Source: Bifidobacterium simiarum (lineage in GTDB: Bacteria > Actinomycetota > Actinomycetes > Actinomycetales > Bifidobacteriaceae). Taken from it: a DNA stretch of 64,000 nt. The translations under genes were made by a program, and so were the position numbers. Positions 46,253 through 55,154 of the stretch are shown one piece after another. Location of the stretch: assembly GCF_002802905.1 (NCBI RefSeq), contig NZ_PEBK01000004.1, positions 193,209 through 257,208 of the forward strand, written 5' to 3'. The first letter of the stretch is position 1; each line of letters starts with the position of its first letter. Under the pieces are notes generated by a model, which had not been told where the DNA came from, searched no databases, and saw only the letters and a list, made by a program, of their open reading frames with translations.

Positions 46253-47519
46253 TCTCCACCTGCGTCCCCTGCATATGCTGCACACGCCCGCCACGCCGCT
46301 GCAGGATACGCCGTCGGTGAACGAGACCCCCACCAACGCGCACGGCGAGGAGCTGATCCCCGCCCAGCACGCCACCACCACCTTCGATGCGGCCAGCAAG
46401 CACGAGCGGATCTCGGCCCAGCCGTTCCGCGTCCGTGCGATGCGCCACACGGTGCTCGGCGCGTTCGGCGTGTGGACGAAGGTCTCCAACGTCATCGCCC
46501 GTCAGCTGCTCGGATGGTTCCCGCGTGTCGAGCCGTACATCGGCTACGGCACCGGCTCCTACTCCCGTCTGATCTGCCGTACGGTCTACGCGCCGGCTAC
46601 GCGCACCGCCGGCATGATCATGCGTGGCATCCGCGCCCTGCTCATGGTCCCCGCCGCGCATACGCAGGTGAAGATCAGCATCGACTCCACGCCGCTGGTC
46701 ACCGTGCAGGTGGGCGATTCCGCCTCCTACGATGCGGTGGACGCACACCCCGATCTCAGCAGCAAGTACGCGGTCTCCGATACGCAGGGATACCTTGATC
46801 TGGTGGCCGAGCGCGAGCTCGAGCCTGGCAAGCACGACGTGAGCTACGCGGTCGCCCATCGCGAGCCGGTGCACTCCACGCTGTACACGATCCCCGCCGA
46901 CGCGAAGGTGGGCATCATCTCCGACGTGGACGACACGATCATGGTCACGCAGGCGCCGATCCTGTGGCGTGCGGCCTACAATCTGCTCTTCCTCAACCCG
47001 CGCAAGCGGCTGAGCGTGCCGTCGATGTCGGTGTTCTACTCCAAACTGCAGGAGCAGTTCCCCGACGCGCCGTTCTTCTATCTCTCCACCTCCCCGTGGA
47101 ACGTGGAGGGGTCGATCCGCCACTGCATCGAATACCACGGCTTCCCCGAGGGGCCGCTGCTGCTGCGCGATCTCGATCCGCGGCCGAAGACGTTCATCCA
47201 GTCCGGCGTGCAGCACAAGCTGGAGTTCGTGGAGCAGCTGATGGCCGACTTCCCGCAGATGAAGTTCATCCTGCTCGGCGATGACGGTCAGAAGGATCCG
47301 ACCACCTACGCGACGATCGCCCGCCGGTACGAGGGGCGCGTGCTCGCGATCGGCATCCGTCAGCTCAATCCGGGCGAAAGCGGCATCCCGCTGCAGAAGA
47401 TGGCCGGGGTCACGGCCACCCAGCCCGCGCCGGCCCTCGACGTACCGGTGTTCTACGGCACCACGGGCAAGAACCTGATGAAGACGATGCTGCCGTACCT
47501 GCAGAGTCTGCACGACTGA
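46245..47519 (+). CDS. App1-like phosphatase domain protein (DUF2183)
   Basis: 424 residues. The C-terminal half holds the conserved domain: VGIISDVDDTIMVTQAP (DxDxT, HAD-type nucleophile), FFYLSTSPWNVEGSIRHCIEYHGFPEGPLLLRDL, and FILLGDDGQKDPTTYATIARRYEGRVLAIGIR. Yeast App1 is a phosphatidate phosphatase; the bacterial substrate is unknown. The N-terminal half has a beta-rich domain (about 120-215) and a hydrophobic stretch near MRGIRALLMVPA. Start ATG lies within the end of gcvH, so it is translationally coupled. Confidence 0.85.
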   Translation: MTDLHLRPLHMLHTPATPLQDTPSVNETPTNAHGEELIPAQHATTTFDAASKHERISAQPFRVRAMRHTVLGAFGVWTKVSNVIARQLLGWFPRVEPYIGYGTGSYSRLICRTVYAPATRTAGMIMRGIRALLMVPAAHTQVKISIDSTPLVTVQVGDSASYDAVDAHPDLSSKYAVSDTQGYLDLVAERELEPGKHDVSYAVAHREPVHSTLYTIPADAKVGIISDVDDTIMVTQAPILWRAAYNLLFLNPRKRLSVPSMSVFYSKLQEQFPDAPFFYLSTSPWNVEGSIRHCIEYHGFPEGPLLLRDLDPRPKTFIQSGVQHKLEFVEQLMADFPQMKFILLGDDGQKDPTTYATIARRYEGRVLAIGIRQLNPGESGIPLQKMAGVTATQPAPALDVPVFYGTTGKNLMKTMLPYLQSLHD

Positions 47520-47703
47520 TCGTCTGTACTACTGATTGATCGTCTGCCCGATTGATCGGCTACCCGGCCGGTTTTTGGGATCGGTCTTTGGGGTCGGTCA
47601 CTGGGATCGGTCACTGGGCCGATTATTCCGCCCCTTGGCGAAAAGCGTCGAAAAGGCGGGGCGGTACGCCCATCCCGTACGAAAGCGTGCGATACTGAAT
47701 CGT

Positions 47704-50217
47704 ATGACTTCTTCGGACTATATGGGAGACCCCGCCTTCGACGACGTTGCGGGACTCAAGCCGCCTTACGCGGTCAAGGAACCGAGCCAGCGCAAGGCGC
47801 AGGGAGATGTGTTCGACGACCCGTACGAGTGGATGCGGGACAAGGAATCCGAGCGGACTCAGGACTACGTGGCCGCTCAGAATGAATACTGCGAGCGGCG
47901 TATGGCCGGTCTCAAGACGTTGCGCGGCACGCTGTTCGAGGAGATCAAGTCGCGTATTCAGCAGACCGACATGTCGGTGCCGACCCGCATGAACGACTAC
48001 TGGTATTTCACGCGTACCGAGGAGGGCAAGCAGTACGGCATCCAGTGTCGTGTGCCGGTACGCGACGCGGACGACTGGGATCCGCCCACCATCAACGCGA
48101 ACGGTCTGCTGGGCGACGGTCAGACCGAGGAGACGGTGTTCGACTGCAACGTGGAGTCCGAAGGCCATGACTTCTTCAGCATCGGCGGCCTTGATCTCAG
48201 CCACGACGGGCGGTATCTCGCCTACAGCGTGGACACGGCCGGCAACGAGCGCTACGACCTGAAGATCCGCGATCTGAAGACGGGGGAGGACTTCCCCGAA
48301 ACGATCCATGAGATCGCCGGCGGCGGATGTATCACGCCGGACGGCCAGTGGGTGTTCTACACCCGCGTGGACGAGGCATGGCGCCCGTACTGCGTGTGGC
48401 GGCACCGCGTCGGCACCTCGCCCGACGAGGACGTGGAGGTATACCGCGATCCCGACGACCGCTTCTGGGTTGGCGTGGGCACCTCGTTCGACGAGCAGCA
48501 CATCATCATCGAATCCAGTTCCAAGACCACCTCCGAAGTGCTGATGCTGCCGGTGGAGACCCCGGAGGGCGAATTCCATCCGTTCATCGAACGTCAGCCC
48601 GGCGTGGAGTACGACGTGAGCTTCGCCCGTTTCGAGGATGAGCGCGGCGACATCCCGGTGGCGCTGGTGATCCACAACGTCACCAACCCGAACTTCGAGA
48701 TCGATGTGATCGACATGCGCCTGCACAAGCCTCCGTACAAGCTCGGCGAAGGCATGTGCGTGGCGCAGGGCAGCCCGGCCGGATGCGAGCCGCCGCGCGG
48801 GGTCACGCCGTCGCCGGCCACCAGGGCCACGTTCTACCAGTCCGTGGGCACGATCTGCTCCAACCCGCGCAATCCCGCGGTGCTGCAGGACGTGCAGGGC
48901 CTGCGCATCGAGGGCATCGCCATGTACAAGCACTTCGTGGCGCTGTCGTACCGGGCCAACAGCCTGCCGCATCTGGCCGTAATGCCCAAGGTGCAGGCCA
49001 AGGAGGACTTCCTCGCCAACCGCCAGTGGGGCTTCGGCGAGATCCTGCCGCGCGTGGACGGCAAGCTGTATTCGATCGGCATGAGCGGCAACCCGTCGTA
49101 TGACGCGCCGCGTATGCGCTACACCACCGTGAGCTACACGCAGCCGGGCGAGCTGCACGAATACGATCCGGAAACCGACGAGGACGTGCTGCTCAAGCGC
49201 TCCACCGTGCTGGGCGACTACGATCCGGCCGACTACGCCGAGAAGCGGCTGTGGGTGCGTGTGCGCGACGGCGAGCATGTGCCCGTCTCGCTGGTGTGGC
49301 GACGCGGCACGGTGCCGGCGCTGGAGGGCGCGGCCGAGGGCCTGACCAGCGAGGTGATCGAGGTGCCGCGCGAGCTGACCCTCTCACTGGAGGACTCCGC
49401 CTACAGCCAGCCGGTGCGTTCGATGGAAAGCGTGGACGACGAGCAGAAGCTCGAGCGGATCCACTCCAAGCCGCTGCGCTCCATGTTCATCACCGGCTAT
49501 GGCGCCTACGAGATCAGCTCCGATCCGAGCTTCTCGGTGCCGAGGCTCAGCCTGCTCGACCGCGGCGTGCTGTACGCGGTGCCGCATGTGCGCGGCGGTG
49601 GCGAAATGGGCCGCGCCTGGTACGAGCAGGGACGCAAGCTGCACAAGATGAACACGTTCATCGACTTCGTGGACGCCACGGCCGCCCTGCAGCGCGCCGG
49701 ATACGCCGATCCGCGGCACACCGTGGCCAACGGCGGCTCGGCCGGTGGCCTGCTCATGGGCGTGATCGCGAACATGGCCCCGCAGCTGTATGCGGGCATC
49801 GAGGCCGACGTGCCGTTCGTCGACGCGCTCACCTCGATCCTCGACACCTCCCTGCCGCTCACCGTCACCGAGTGGGACGAGTGGGGCGATCCTCTGCACA
49901 ACTCGACCGTGTACCGCTATATGAAGGAGTACTCGCCGTACGAGAACGTGATGAGCGCCGACGAGCGCGAGCAGACGTTCGGCACCCGGCACTTCCCGGC
50001 CATGTTCATCACCACGTCGATGAACGACACGCGCGTGCTGTACGTGGAGCCGCTCAAGTGGCTGGCCAAGCTGCAGGAGCCGGAAACCGAGGCGGACGCC
50101 ATCGCGAAGATCGAGGTGGAGGCGGGCCACGGCGGCGTCTCCGGCCGATACAAGCGCTGGCAGGAGATCGCCTACGAAAACGCCTGGTGCCTGGCCGCCA
50201 TGGGCATCGAGGACTGA
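47704..50217 (+). CDS. ptrB: S9 family oligopeptidase (oligopeptidase B type)
   Basis: Cytoplasmic serine peptidase acting on short peptides, 837 residues. N-terminal PPYAVKEPSQRKAQGDVFDDPYEWMRD, a beta-propeller region (about 90-560), then the hydrolase: GGGEMGRAWYEQGRKLHKMNTFIDF, nucleophile Ser in NGGSAGGLLMG, Asp in TTSMNDTRVLY, His in AGHGGVSGRY. Longer than E. coli PtrB (about 690), with an insertion around ARGVTP/SPAG (about residues 350-375). GATACT is placed seven bases before the ATG. The upstream bases 47520-47620 are GATCGG-type low-complexity repeats. ptrB symbol by similarity of layout only. Confidence 0.88.
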   Translation: MTSSDYMGDPAFDDVAGLKPPYAVKEPSQRKAQGDVFDDPYEWMRDKESERTQDYVAAQNEYCERRMAGLKTLRGTLFEEIKSRIQQTDMSVPTRMNDYWYFTRTEEGKQYGIQCRVPVRDADDWDPPTINANGLLGDGQTEETVFDCNVESEGHDFFSIGGLDLSHDGRYLAYSVDTAGNERYDLKIRDLKTGEDFPETIHEIAGGGCITPDGQWVFYTRVDEAWRPYCVWRHRVGTSPDEDVEVYRDPDDRFWVGVGTSFDEQHIIIESSSKTTSEVLMLPVETPEGEFHPFIERQPGVEYDVSFARFEDERGDIPVALVIHNVTNPNFEIDVIDMRLHKPPYKLGEGMCVAQGSPAGCEPPRGVTPSPATRATFYQSVGTICSNPRNPAVLQDVQGLRIEGIAMYKHFVALSYRANSLPHLAVMPKVQAKEDFLANRQWGFGEILPRVDGKLYSIGMSGNPSYDAPRMRYTTVSYTQPGELHEYDPETDEDVLLKRSTVLGDYDPADYAEKRLWVRVRDGEHVPVSLVWRRGTVPALEGAAEGLTSEVIEVPRELTLSLEDSAYSQPVRSMESVDDEQKLERIHSKPLRSMFITGYGAYEISSDPSFSVPRLSLLDRGVLYAVPHVRGGGEMGRAWYEQGRKLHKMNTFIDFVDATAALQRAGYADPRHTVANGGSAGGLLMGVIANMAPQLYAGIEADVPFVDALTSILDTSLPLTVTEWDEWGDPLHNSTVYRYMKEYSPYENVMSADEREQTFGTRHFPAMFITTSMNDTRVLYVEPLKWLAKLQEPETEADAIAKIEVEAGHGGVSGRYKRWQEIAYENAWCLAAMGIED

Positions 50218-50297
50218 GCTGGTATCCGTCCGAGTTCAGTGAGTTCCGAGCTTATCGTCGGCTGAGACGCATGCGCTGTCGATTGAGACGCATGCGC

Positions 50298-50522
50298 TCA
50301 GCCGCGATGCACCCATTGGGGGTGTTCGGAGAGAAATCGTTGCCATTGTTCCGGCATGGGCATGTTCTTCGGCCAGTTCTCCGGATACAGTGTGGTGCGT
50401 CCTTCTCGGAAAAGCTCTCCGTTCTCGAGCATCGTCTCCCAATGCTCCATCATGTCCTCGGAGATCACTGTCGGCTGATCGGCATGGGAGGCCGGCGACT
50501 TATGTGCTGTGACGTCTGTCAT
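50298..50522 (-). CDS. Small protein, possible antitoxin partner
   Basis: 74 residues, not recognised. Composition: Ser/Asp/Thr-rich start (TDVTAHKSPASHADQPTVISEDM), then MEHWETMLENGELFREGRTTLYPENWPKNMPMPEQWQRFLSEHPQWVHRG, Trp- and Pro-rich. A strong AAGGAG is six bases before the ATG, which marks it as real. It is the second gene of a minus-strand pair, 97 bases after the partner. The layout (two small genes, each with a strong ribosome site) suggests a toxin-antitoxin module; the antitoxin role is inferred. Confidence 0.65.
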   Translation of the reverse strand: MTDVTAHKSPASHADQPTVISEDMMEHWETMLENGELFREGRTTLYPENWPKNMPMPEQWQRFLSEHPQWVHRG

Positions 50523-50619
50523 ATGTGGCTCCTTCCTCGTTTGCTCCTCCGTCTGGGCATTGCTTTCGGTTGCCCAGTTCATGGGGCATCTGTCGGCGTG
50601 GATGATGGGTGAACGCTCG

Positions 50620-50919
50620 TCATGGAAACCCGAATTCGTGCCGGAAATGCGTCGTCGCGATGTTCGAGTGATACAGCACTCGCAGGGGGTTTCCCATGCT
50701 GTCGGTGTAGGCGGCGGCATCATAGGCCACCATCTCGATCATTCTACCGTCGTCATCGAATCCTATCGCCATGATCTGCCGGGGATTCGTCGATACGCGC
50801 AGATGATTGCCGATCTGATGATTCCATGCATGCACCACCGATTGAGGTTCGACATGGGCGGCCCGACCAGTGACGATACGTTTGTGCAATGCGAAATTCG
50901 GACTGATGTCGTTGCTCAT
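50620..50919 (-). CDS. Small protein with toxin-like pattern
   Basis: 99 residues. The pattern FALHKRIVTGRAAHVEPQSVVHAWNHQIGN... RQIMAIGFDDDGRMIEMVAYDAAAY, then LRVLYHSNIATTHFRHEFGF, is like small DUF4258/BrnT-style toxins: a helix with His or Glu, strands, a VFHA-like strand and a basic end. The assignment is by eye and moderate. AAGGAG lies seven bases before the ATG. It is followed on the same strand by a 74-residue gene (50522-50298), and both lie tail to tail with the oligopeptidase gene and divergent from leuB. Confidence 0.65.
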   Translation of the reverse strand: MSNDISPNFALHKRIVTGRAAHVEPQSVVHAWNHQIGNHLRVSTNPRQIMAIGFDDDGRMIEMVAYDAAAYTDSMGNPLRVLYHSNIATTHFRHEFGFP

Positions 50920-51144
50920 TGCAGGGCTCCTTCCCCTGTCGGATTTCAGCGGATGGTATTCAGCCTAAGAAGTTCGAGATTCCATGCCAATGGTGATCGG
51001 ACAATGTGGTCGAATGTGGATGTTTCCTGAAATGACAACGCTGGCGGTGATGTGGATATCCGTTTCGCCATCCACAGCGTCCGGTCTGTCCATAACGCGG
51101 AACGGGGTGGGTTGATTTGGACGTATCCACCTACCCTGTTGGGT

Positions 51145-52185
51145 ATGGCAAATGACATCAAGACATTGAACCTCGCGGTCATTCCCGGCGACGGCATCGG
51201 CAAGGAAGTCACGCCGGTCGCCCAGGCCGTGCTGGAAAAGGCCTCCGAAGGCGTGATCAACTTCAACTACACCAACTTCGAGCTGGGCGCCGAGCGCTAC
51301 CTGCGCGACGGCTCGATCCTGCCCGACGACGAGCTGGAGGAGATCAAGAAGCAGGACGCCATCCTGCTCGGCGCCGTCGGCGACCCGCGCATCAAGGCCG
51401 GCATTCTGGAGCGCGGCCTGCTGCTCAAGCTCCGCTTCGCGCTCGACCAGTACATCAACCTGCGTCCGACCAAGCTGTACAAGGGCGTCACCTCGCCGCT
51501 CGCGAACCCCGGCGACATCGACTTCGTCGTCGTGCGTGAAGGCACCGAGGGCCTGTACTGTGGCGCCGGCGGCGCTGTGCGCGTCGGCACGCCGAACGAA
51601 GTGGCCACCGAGGTCTCCATCAACACCGCCTACGGCGTGGAGCGCGTGGTGCGCTACGCCTTCCAGCTGGCCATGAAGCGCAAGAAGCACGTCACGCTCG
51701 TGCACAAGAAGAACGTGCTCGTCAACGCCGGCGACATGTGGCAGCGCATCGTCGACAAGGTCGGCGAGGAGTACCCGGAGGTCACGCACGACTACCTGCA
51801 CATCGACGCGACCACCATCTTCCTGGTCTCCAACCCGAGCCGCTTCGATGTGATCCTCACCGACAACCTCTTCGGCGACATCATCACCGACGAGGCCGGT
51901 GCCGTGGTCGGTGGCGTAGGCTATTCCGCCTCCGGCTGCATCAACGCCAGCAACGAATACCCGTCGATGTTCGAGCCGATCCACGGATCCGCCCCCGACA
52001 TCGCCGGCAAGGGCATCGCCAACCCGACGGCCGCCGTGCTGTCCACCGCCATGCTGCTGCGTCACTTCGGCTACGACGAGATCGCCGAGCGCATCGACGC
52101 CGCGGTCGAAGCCGACATCGAGGAGCTCGGCTCCACCCAGCGCAGCACCGAGCAGGTCGGCAACGACATCCTCGCCCGCCTGTAA
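51145..52185 (+). CDS. leuB: 3-isopropylmalate dehydrogenase
   Basis: Leucine pathway enzyme oxidising 3-isopropylmalate with NAD. 346 residues. Seen: [27 protein letters not shown], the substrate loop [38 protein letters not shown], the metal site [13 protein letters not shown], and the [25 protein letters not shown] signature. It is preceded by TACCCT (51132-51137) seven bases before the ATG. No other leu genes are in the window. A perfect hairpin terminator follows. The upstream gap 50920-51144 carries no gene. Confidence 0.96.
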   Translation: MANDIKTLNLAVIPGDGIGKEVTPVAQAVLEKASEGVINFNYTNFELGAERYLRDGSILPDDELEEIKKQDAILLGAVGDPRIKAGILERGLLLKLRFALDQYINLRPTKLYKGVTSPLANPGDIDFVVVREGTEGLYCGAGGAVRVGTPNEVATEVSINTAYGVERVVRYAFQLAMKRKKHVTLVHKKNVLVNAGDMWQRIVDKVGEEYPEVTHDYLHIDATTIFLVSNPSRFDVILTDNLFGDIITDEAGAVVGGVGYSASGCINASNEYPSMFEPIHGSAPDIAGKGIANPTAAVLSTAMLLRHFGYDEIAERIDAAVEADIEELGSTQRSTEQVGNDILARL

Positions 52186-52267
52186 TCGCCGCGATCCAGG
52201 CCGGACTGCCGCCTGATCGCCGCCCACCCGGCCATCTGGCCTCGTCGGGCGCCCAGCCTCCCCAACA

Positions 52268-52299
52268 GGGCCGGAACCGCCATCACACGGTTCCGGCCC
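52268..52299 (+). terminator. Hairpin terminator after leuB
   Basis: GGGCCGGAACCG (52268-52279) pairs perfectly with CGGTTCCGGCCC (52288-52299), then TTGG. It also ends the convergent lacI gene from the other side. Confidence 0.78.
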
Positions 52300-52352
52300 T
52301 TGGCATATTCATGGCGTTTCGGCGATGGGCGGGGGTGGGGTAACCGAAAAAA

Positions 52353-53390
52353 CTAGTCCCGAGGTTTCGACGTACTGTCTCGGATCACCAATGAAGTGGG
52401 AAAAATCATCGTTTCCTGAACTTGATGACCTTCTCGGCGATCGAGAATCATCCGTACCGCGCTTGCGGCCATGTCCTCAAGAGGCTGTCGGACGGTGGTG
52501 AGTGCCGGTCCCATATACGAGGCGGTCTGGATGTCGTCGAAACCAACCACGGAAAGATCCTCTGGGATACGCAGACCACACAGTCGCGCAGCGTCGTATA
52601 CGCCCATGGCCTGCAGATCGTTGCCTGCGACGATGGCGGTTGGTTGGTTCGACGATCTGCCGGCAAGCAGCGACAATGCCTGCTCCCTGCCGGAATCCAC
52701 CTGATATATGCCTTTTCGGATCAGCGAATCGTCAACAGGAATGCCTGCTTCGGTCAGTGCAGCACGGTAGCCATCAAATCGGGATGCCGAACACATCGCG
52801 GTATCGGGACCGGTGATGATGCCGATTCGTCGATGTCCCAGTTCGATGAGGTGACGGGTGGCGAACAAGCTGCCCGACCAATTATCCGCGCGGATCGACA
52901 ATGTGTCGTTGGAAGGGTTTCCCCAAGGATCAAGGAACACGCAGGGTATGCCGCGCGAAGCCAGCCGTTTGGACACTGAAGGCGAAGGGACGGCGAACAG
53001 AATGATGACGCCCATTGGTCGACGTTCCAGCACCTCGCTCATCCATGAATCCGCCAGTTCGTCCTCGTCCTCCACCTTGGTGATTACGATGCTGATGCCA
53101 TGCTGGCGTGACGCCTCCTCGGCTCCGCGAAGCAGATCGAGTAGCCAAATATTGTCCAGATGACGCACCACGAGTTCGATGAGTTTTGTCGGAGGCTGGG
53201 AAGCATTGGATTTGAGGTATCCGCTCCGTTCCAGCAACATCTCGATGGTAGAACGTGTCTCTTCGGAGACTCCGGGGCGGCCGTTGAGTACCTTTGATAC
53301 CGTTGCCGTGGAAACATTTACCTGTCGAGCGATATCGGAAAGCGTAATCTTGCGCTTTGCCGGTTCGCCGTGTTCGGATTCCTTTGCCAT
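52353..53390 (-). CDS. LacI family transcriptional regulator
   Basis: 345 residues. N-terminal HTH: KITLSDIARQVNVSTATVSKVLNGRPGVSEETRSTIEMLLERSGYL, then the periplasmic-binding effector domain with IVAGNDLQAMGVYDAARLCGLRIPEDLSVVGFDDI. Divergent from the GPH transporter and GH43 genes, which it probably represses in the absence of a xylo-sugar. AGGGAAA precedes the ATG. The effector is inferred from the neighbours. Confidence 0.92.
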   Translation of the reverse strand: MAKESEHGEPAKRKITLSDIARQVNVSTATVSKVLNGRPGVSEETRSTIEMLLERSGYLKSNASQPPTKLIELVVRHLDNIWLLDLLRGAEEASRQHGISIVITKVEDEDELADSWMSEVLERRPMGVIILFAVPSPSVSKRLASRGIPCVFLDPWGNPSNDTLSIRADNWSGSLFATRHLIELGHRRIGIITGPDTAMCSASRFDGYRAALTEAGIPVDDSLIRKGIYQVDSGREQALSLLAGRSSNQPTAIVAGNDLQAMGVYDAARLCGLRIPEDLSVVGFDDIQTASYMGPALTTVRQPLEDMAASAVRMILDRREGHQVQETMIFPTSLVIRDSTSKPRD

Positions 53391-53473
53391 GATTTCCCTG
53401 CCGCAGTGTCGATTTCTCTGTCGTATTTGGTATCGCAGCCGTTTCGACGGCCGATGACGACACCCCTATATCC

Positions 53474-53503
53474 TAGCGTTTGCTAAAAACCACACAAGTT
53501 GTG
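53474..53503. promoter_or_regulatory. Palindromes in the lacI-side promoter
   Basis: TAGCGTTTGCTA (53474-53485) and CACAAGTTGTG (53493-53503) lie upstream of lacI. They are candidate operator or autoregulatory sites; the assignment is by symmetry only. Confidence 0.4.
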
Positions 53504-53547
53504 AGAAACGATCGTCTTCCTCCGTGCGACACGTTAAGTGTTTTGAA

Positions 53548-53639
53548 TTGACAAACGGTCGGTGGATGGTAATCTTACGTTTAGAAACAACGAAAAGTTT
53601 CTTAAAAATATCAGTTAAAAACGAAAAGATACTTAAACG
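53548..53639 (+). promoter_or_regulatory. GPH transporter promoter with paired operator-like repeats
   Basis: TTGACA (53548-53553), 17 bases, AATCTT (53571-53576). Downstream, CGAAAAGTTTCTTAAAAA (53591-53608) and CGAAAAGATACTTAAACG (53622-53639) are direct repeats 31 bases apart, about three DNA turns. A further CGTTTAGAAAC (53578-53588) is a reverse variant. Placement over and after the start site fits LacI-type repression. Confidence 0.6.
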
Positions 53640-53675
53640 ACGAAGTTTATCGTTACTGATCGGAAAGAGGCAGTC

Positions 53676-55151
53676 ATGCAATCAACGGCACAGACATCGT
53701 CCGGCTCACATATCAGGCCCATAGGCAGCATCGGAGTCGGGGAGAAGATCGGCTTCGGTCTGGGCGATTTTGCTTGCAATCTTATCTATGCCAGCCTGTC
53801 CACCTATCTGTTGTTCTTCTACACAAACGTGTTTGGCCTTTCCGCGGCGGCGGCCTCGCTGCTGTTTTTCGTCGTTCGTATCGTGGATGCCGTCACGGAT
53901 CCGTTCCTCGGATTCATGATCGATAAGGTCGACACGCGCTGGGGCAAGTATCGCCCATTCCTGTTGTTCGGCGCGATCCCGTTCGCGGTGCTCGCCGTGC
54001 TGTGCTTTACCGTGCCGAGCTTCGGCGGCGTTGGCAAGCTGGTTTACGCCTATGTGACTTATATTCTGTTGTCCATCTGCTATACCAGCGTCAATGTGCC
54101 GTATGGCAGCCTCACTGCTGCTATGACCAACGATCAGCAGGAATCCGTGAGCCTGACCACTTTCCGTACCTTCCTTGCCAATATCGGACAGGTGGTCGTG
54201 GCATTCTTCGTGCCGTTCCTCTCCGATTGGCTTACCGAAAGTTTCGGCGCCGCTACTGGCTGGCAGCTCACGATGATCGTGATGGGTACGCTCGGAGGTC
54301 TGCTGCTGTGGGGCTGCTTCGCCACCACGCACGAGCGTGTGAAGGTTCCTGCCTCGCACACCCGCATTCAGGTAAAGGATGTGTTCGAGCAGCTTGCCAA
54401 CAACCGTCCGCTTGTCGTGCTGTGCGTGTTCTTCTTCGTCATCTACGGAGTCAAGTCCATTGTCAGCTCCACTGGCATCTACTACGTCACCTACTATGTG
54501 GGCCGCCCCGATCTGGTCAAGTGGTATTCGCTGGCCGGTACGTTGCCCGCCCTGCTGTTCATTCCTGCAATTCCATGGCTGGCTCATCGTCTGAGCAAAT
54601 TCCAGCTCATCATTCTTTCCATTTCAGCCGATATCATCGGTATGGCGGGCCTGTTTCTCGCCCGTCCGAACTGGATCGTATGGATCTTTGTGTTCCGTGG
54701 CATCGCTTCCATCGGCAACGGCATGATCTCTGCCTATATGTGGGCGCTGATCCCCGAGTGTGTGGAATACGGCGAATACAAGACCAACAAGCGCATGAGC
54801 GGCGTGATCTACGCCATCGTCGGATTCGTGTTCAAATGTGGCAACGCACTCGGTGGCATGATCCCCGGACTGATTCTCGGGGCAACGGGCTATGTGGCCA
54901 ACGCCACACAGACCGATACGGCACTGCATGGCATCGTGATTGCCACCACCGTGGTGCCGATCATCATCTATTTCATCGCCATCTTCTCCATGAAGTTCTA
55001 CAACCTCGACAAGGAGACCTACGCCCGCATCTCCGCCGAACTCAAGGAGCGCAACGCGGCTGAGATGGAGCGTGAGGCGCAGGCGGAGCGTGAGGCATCC
55101 CTGATGGGTTCCGCCGCCGATGAATCCGACGTCACCAAGGAAGAGAGGTGA
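53676..55151 (+). CDS. GPH family sugar:cation symporter (xyloside transporter)
   Basis: Glycoside-pentoside-hexuronide symporter, 491 residues, twelve hydrophobic segments. Seen: GFGLGDFACNLIYASLSTYLLFFYTNVFGL, FVVRIVDAVTDPFLGFMIDKVDTRWGKYRPFLLFGAIPF, MSGVIYAIVGFVFKCGNALGGMIPG, all typical of the group (MelB/XynP type). Last 40 residues are a charged tail (KERNAAEMEREAQAEREA). AAAGAGG is before the ATG. The GH43 start is three bases after its stop, so the two form an operon. Xylo-oligosaccharide import inferred from GH43. Confidence 0.92.
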   Translation: MQSTAQTSSGSHIRPIGSIGVGEKIGFGLGDFACNLIYASLSTYLLFFYTNVFGLSAAAASLLFFVVRIVDAVTDPFLGFMIDKVDTRWGKYRPFLLFGAIPFAVLAVLCFTVPSFGGVGKLVYAYVTYILLSICYTSVNVPYGSLTAAMTNDQQESVSLTTFRTFLANIGQVVVAFFVPFLSDWLTESFGAATGWQLTMIVMGTLGGLLLWGCFATTHERVKVPASHTRIQVKDVFEQLANNRPLVVLCVFFFVIYGVKSIVSSTGIYYVTYYVGRPDLVKWYSLAGTLPALLFIPAIPWLAHRLSKFQLIILSISADIIGMAGLFLARPNWIVWIFVFRGIASIGNGMISAYMWALIPECVEYGEYKTNKRMSGVIYAIVGFVFKCGNALGGMIPGLILGATGYVANATQTDTALHGIVIATTVVPIIIYFIAIFSMKFYNLDKETYARISAELKERNAAEMEREAQAEREASLMGSAADESDVTKEER

Positions 55152-55154
55152 GTC

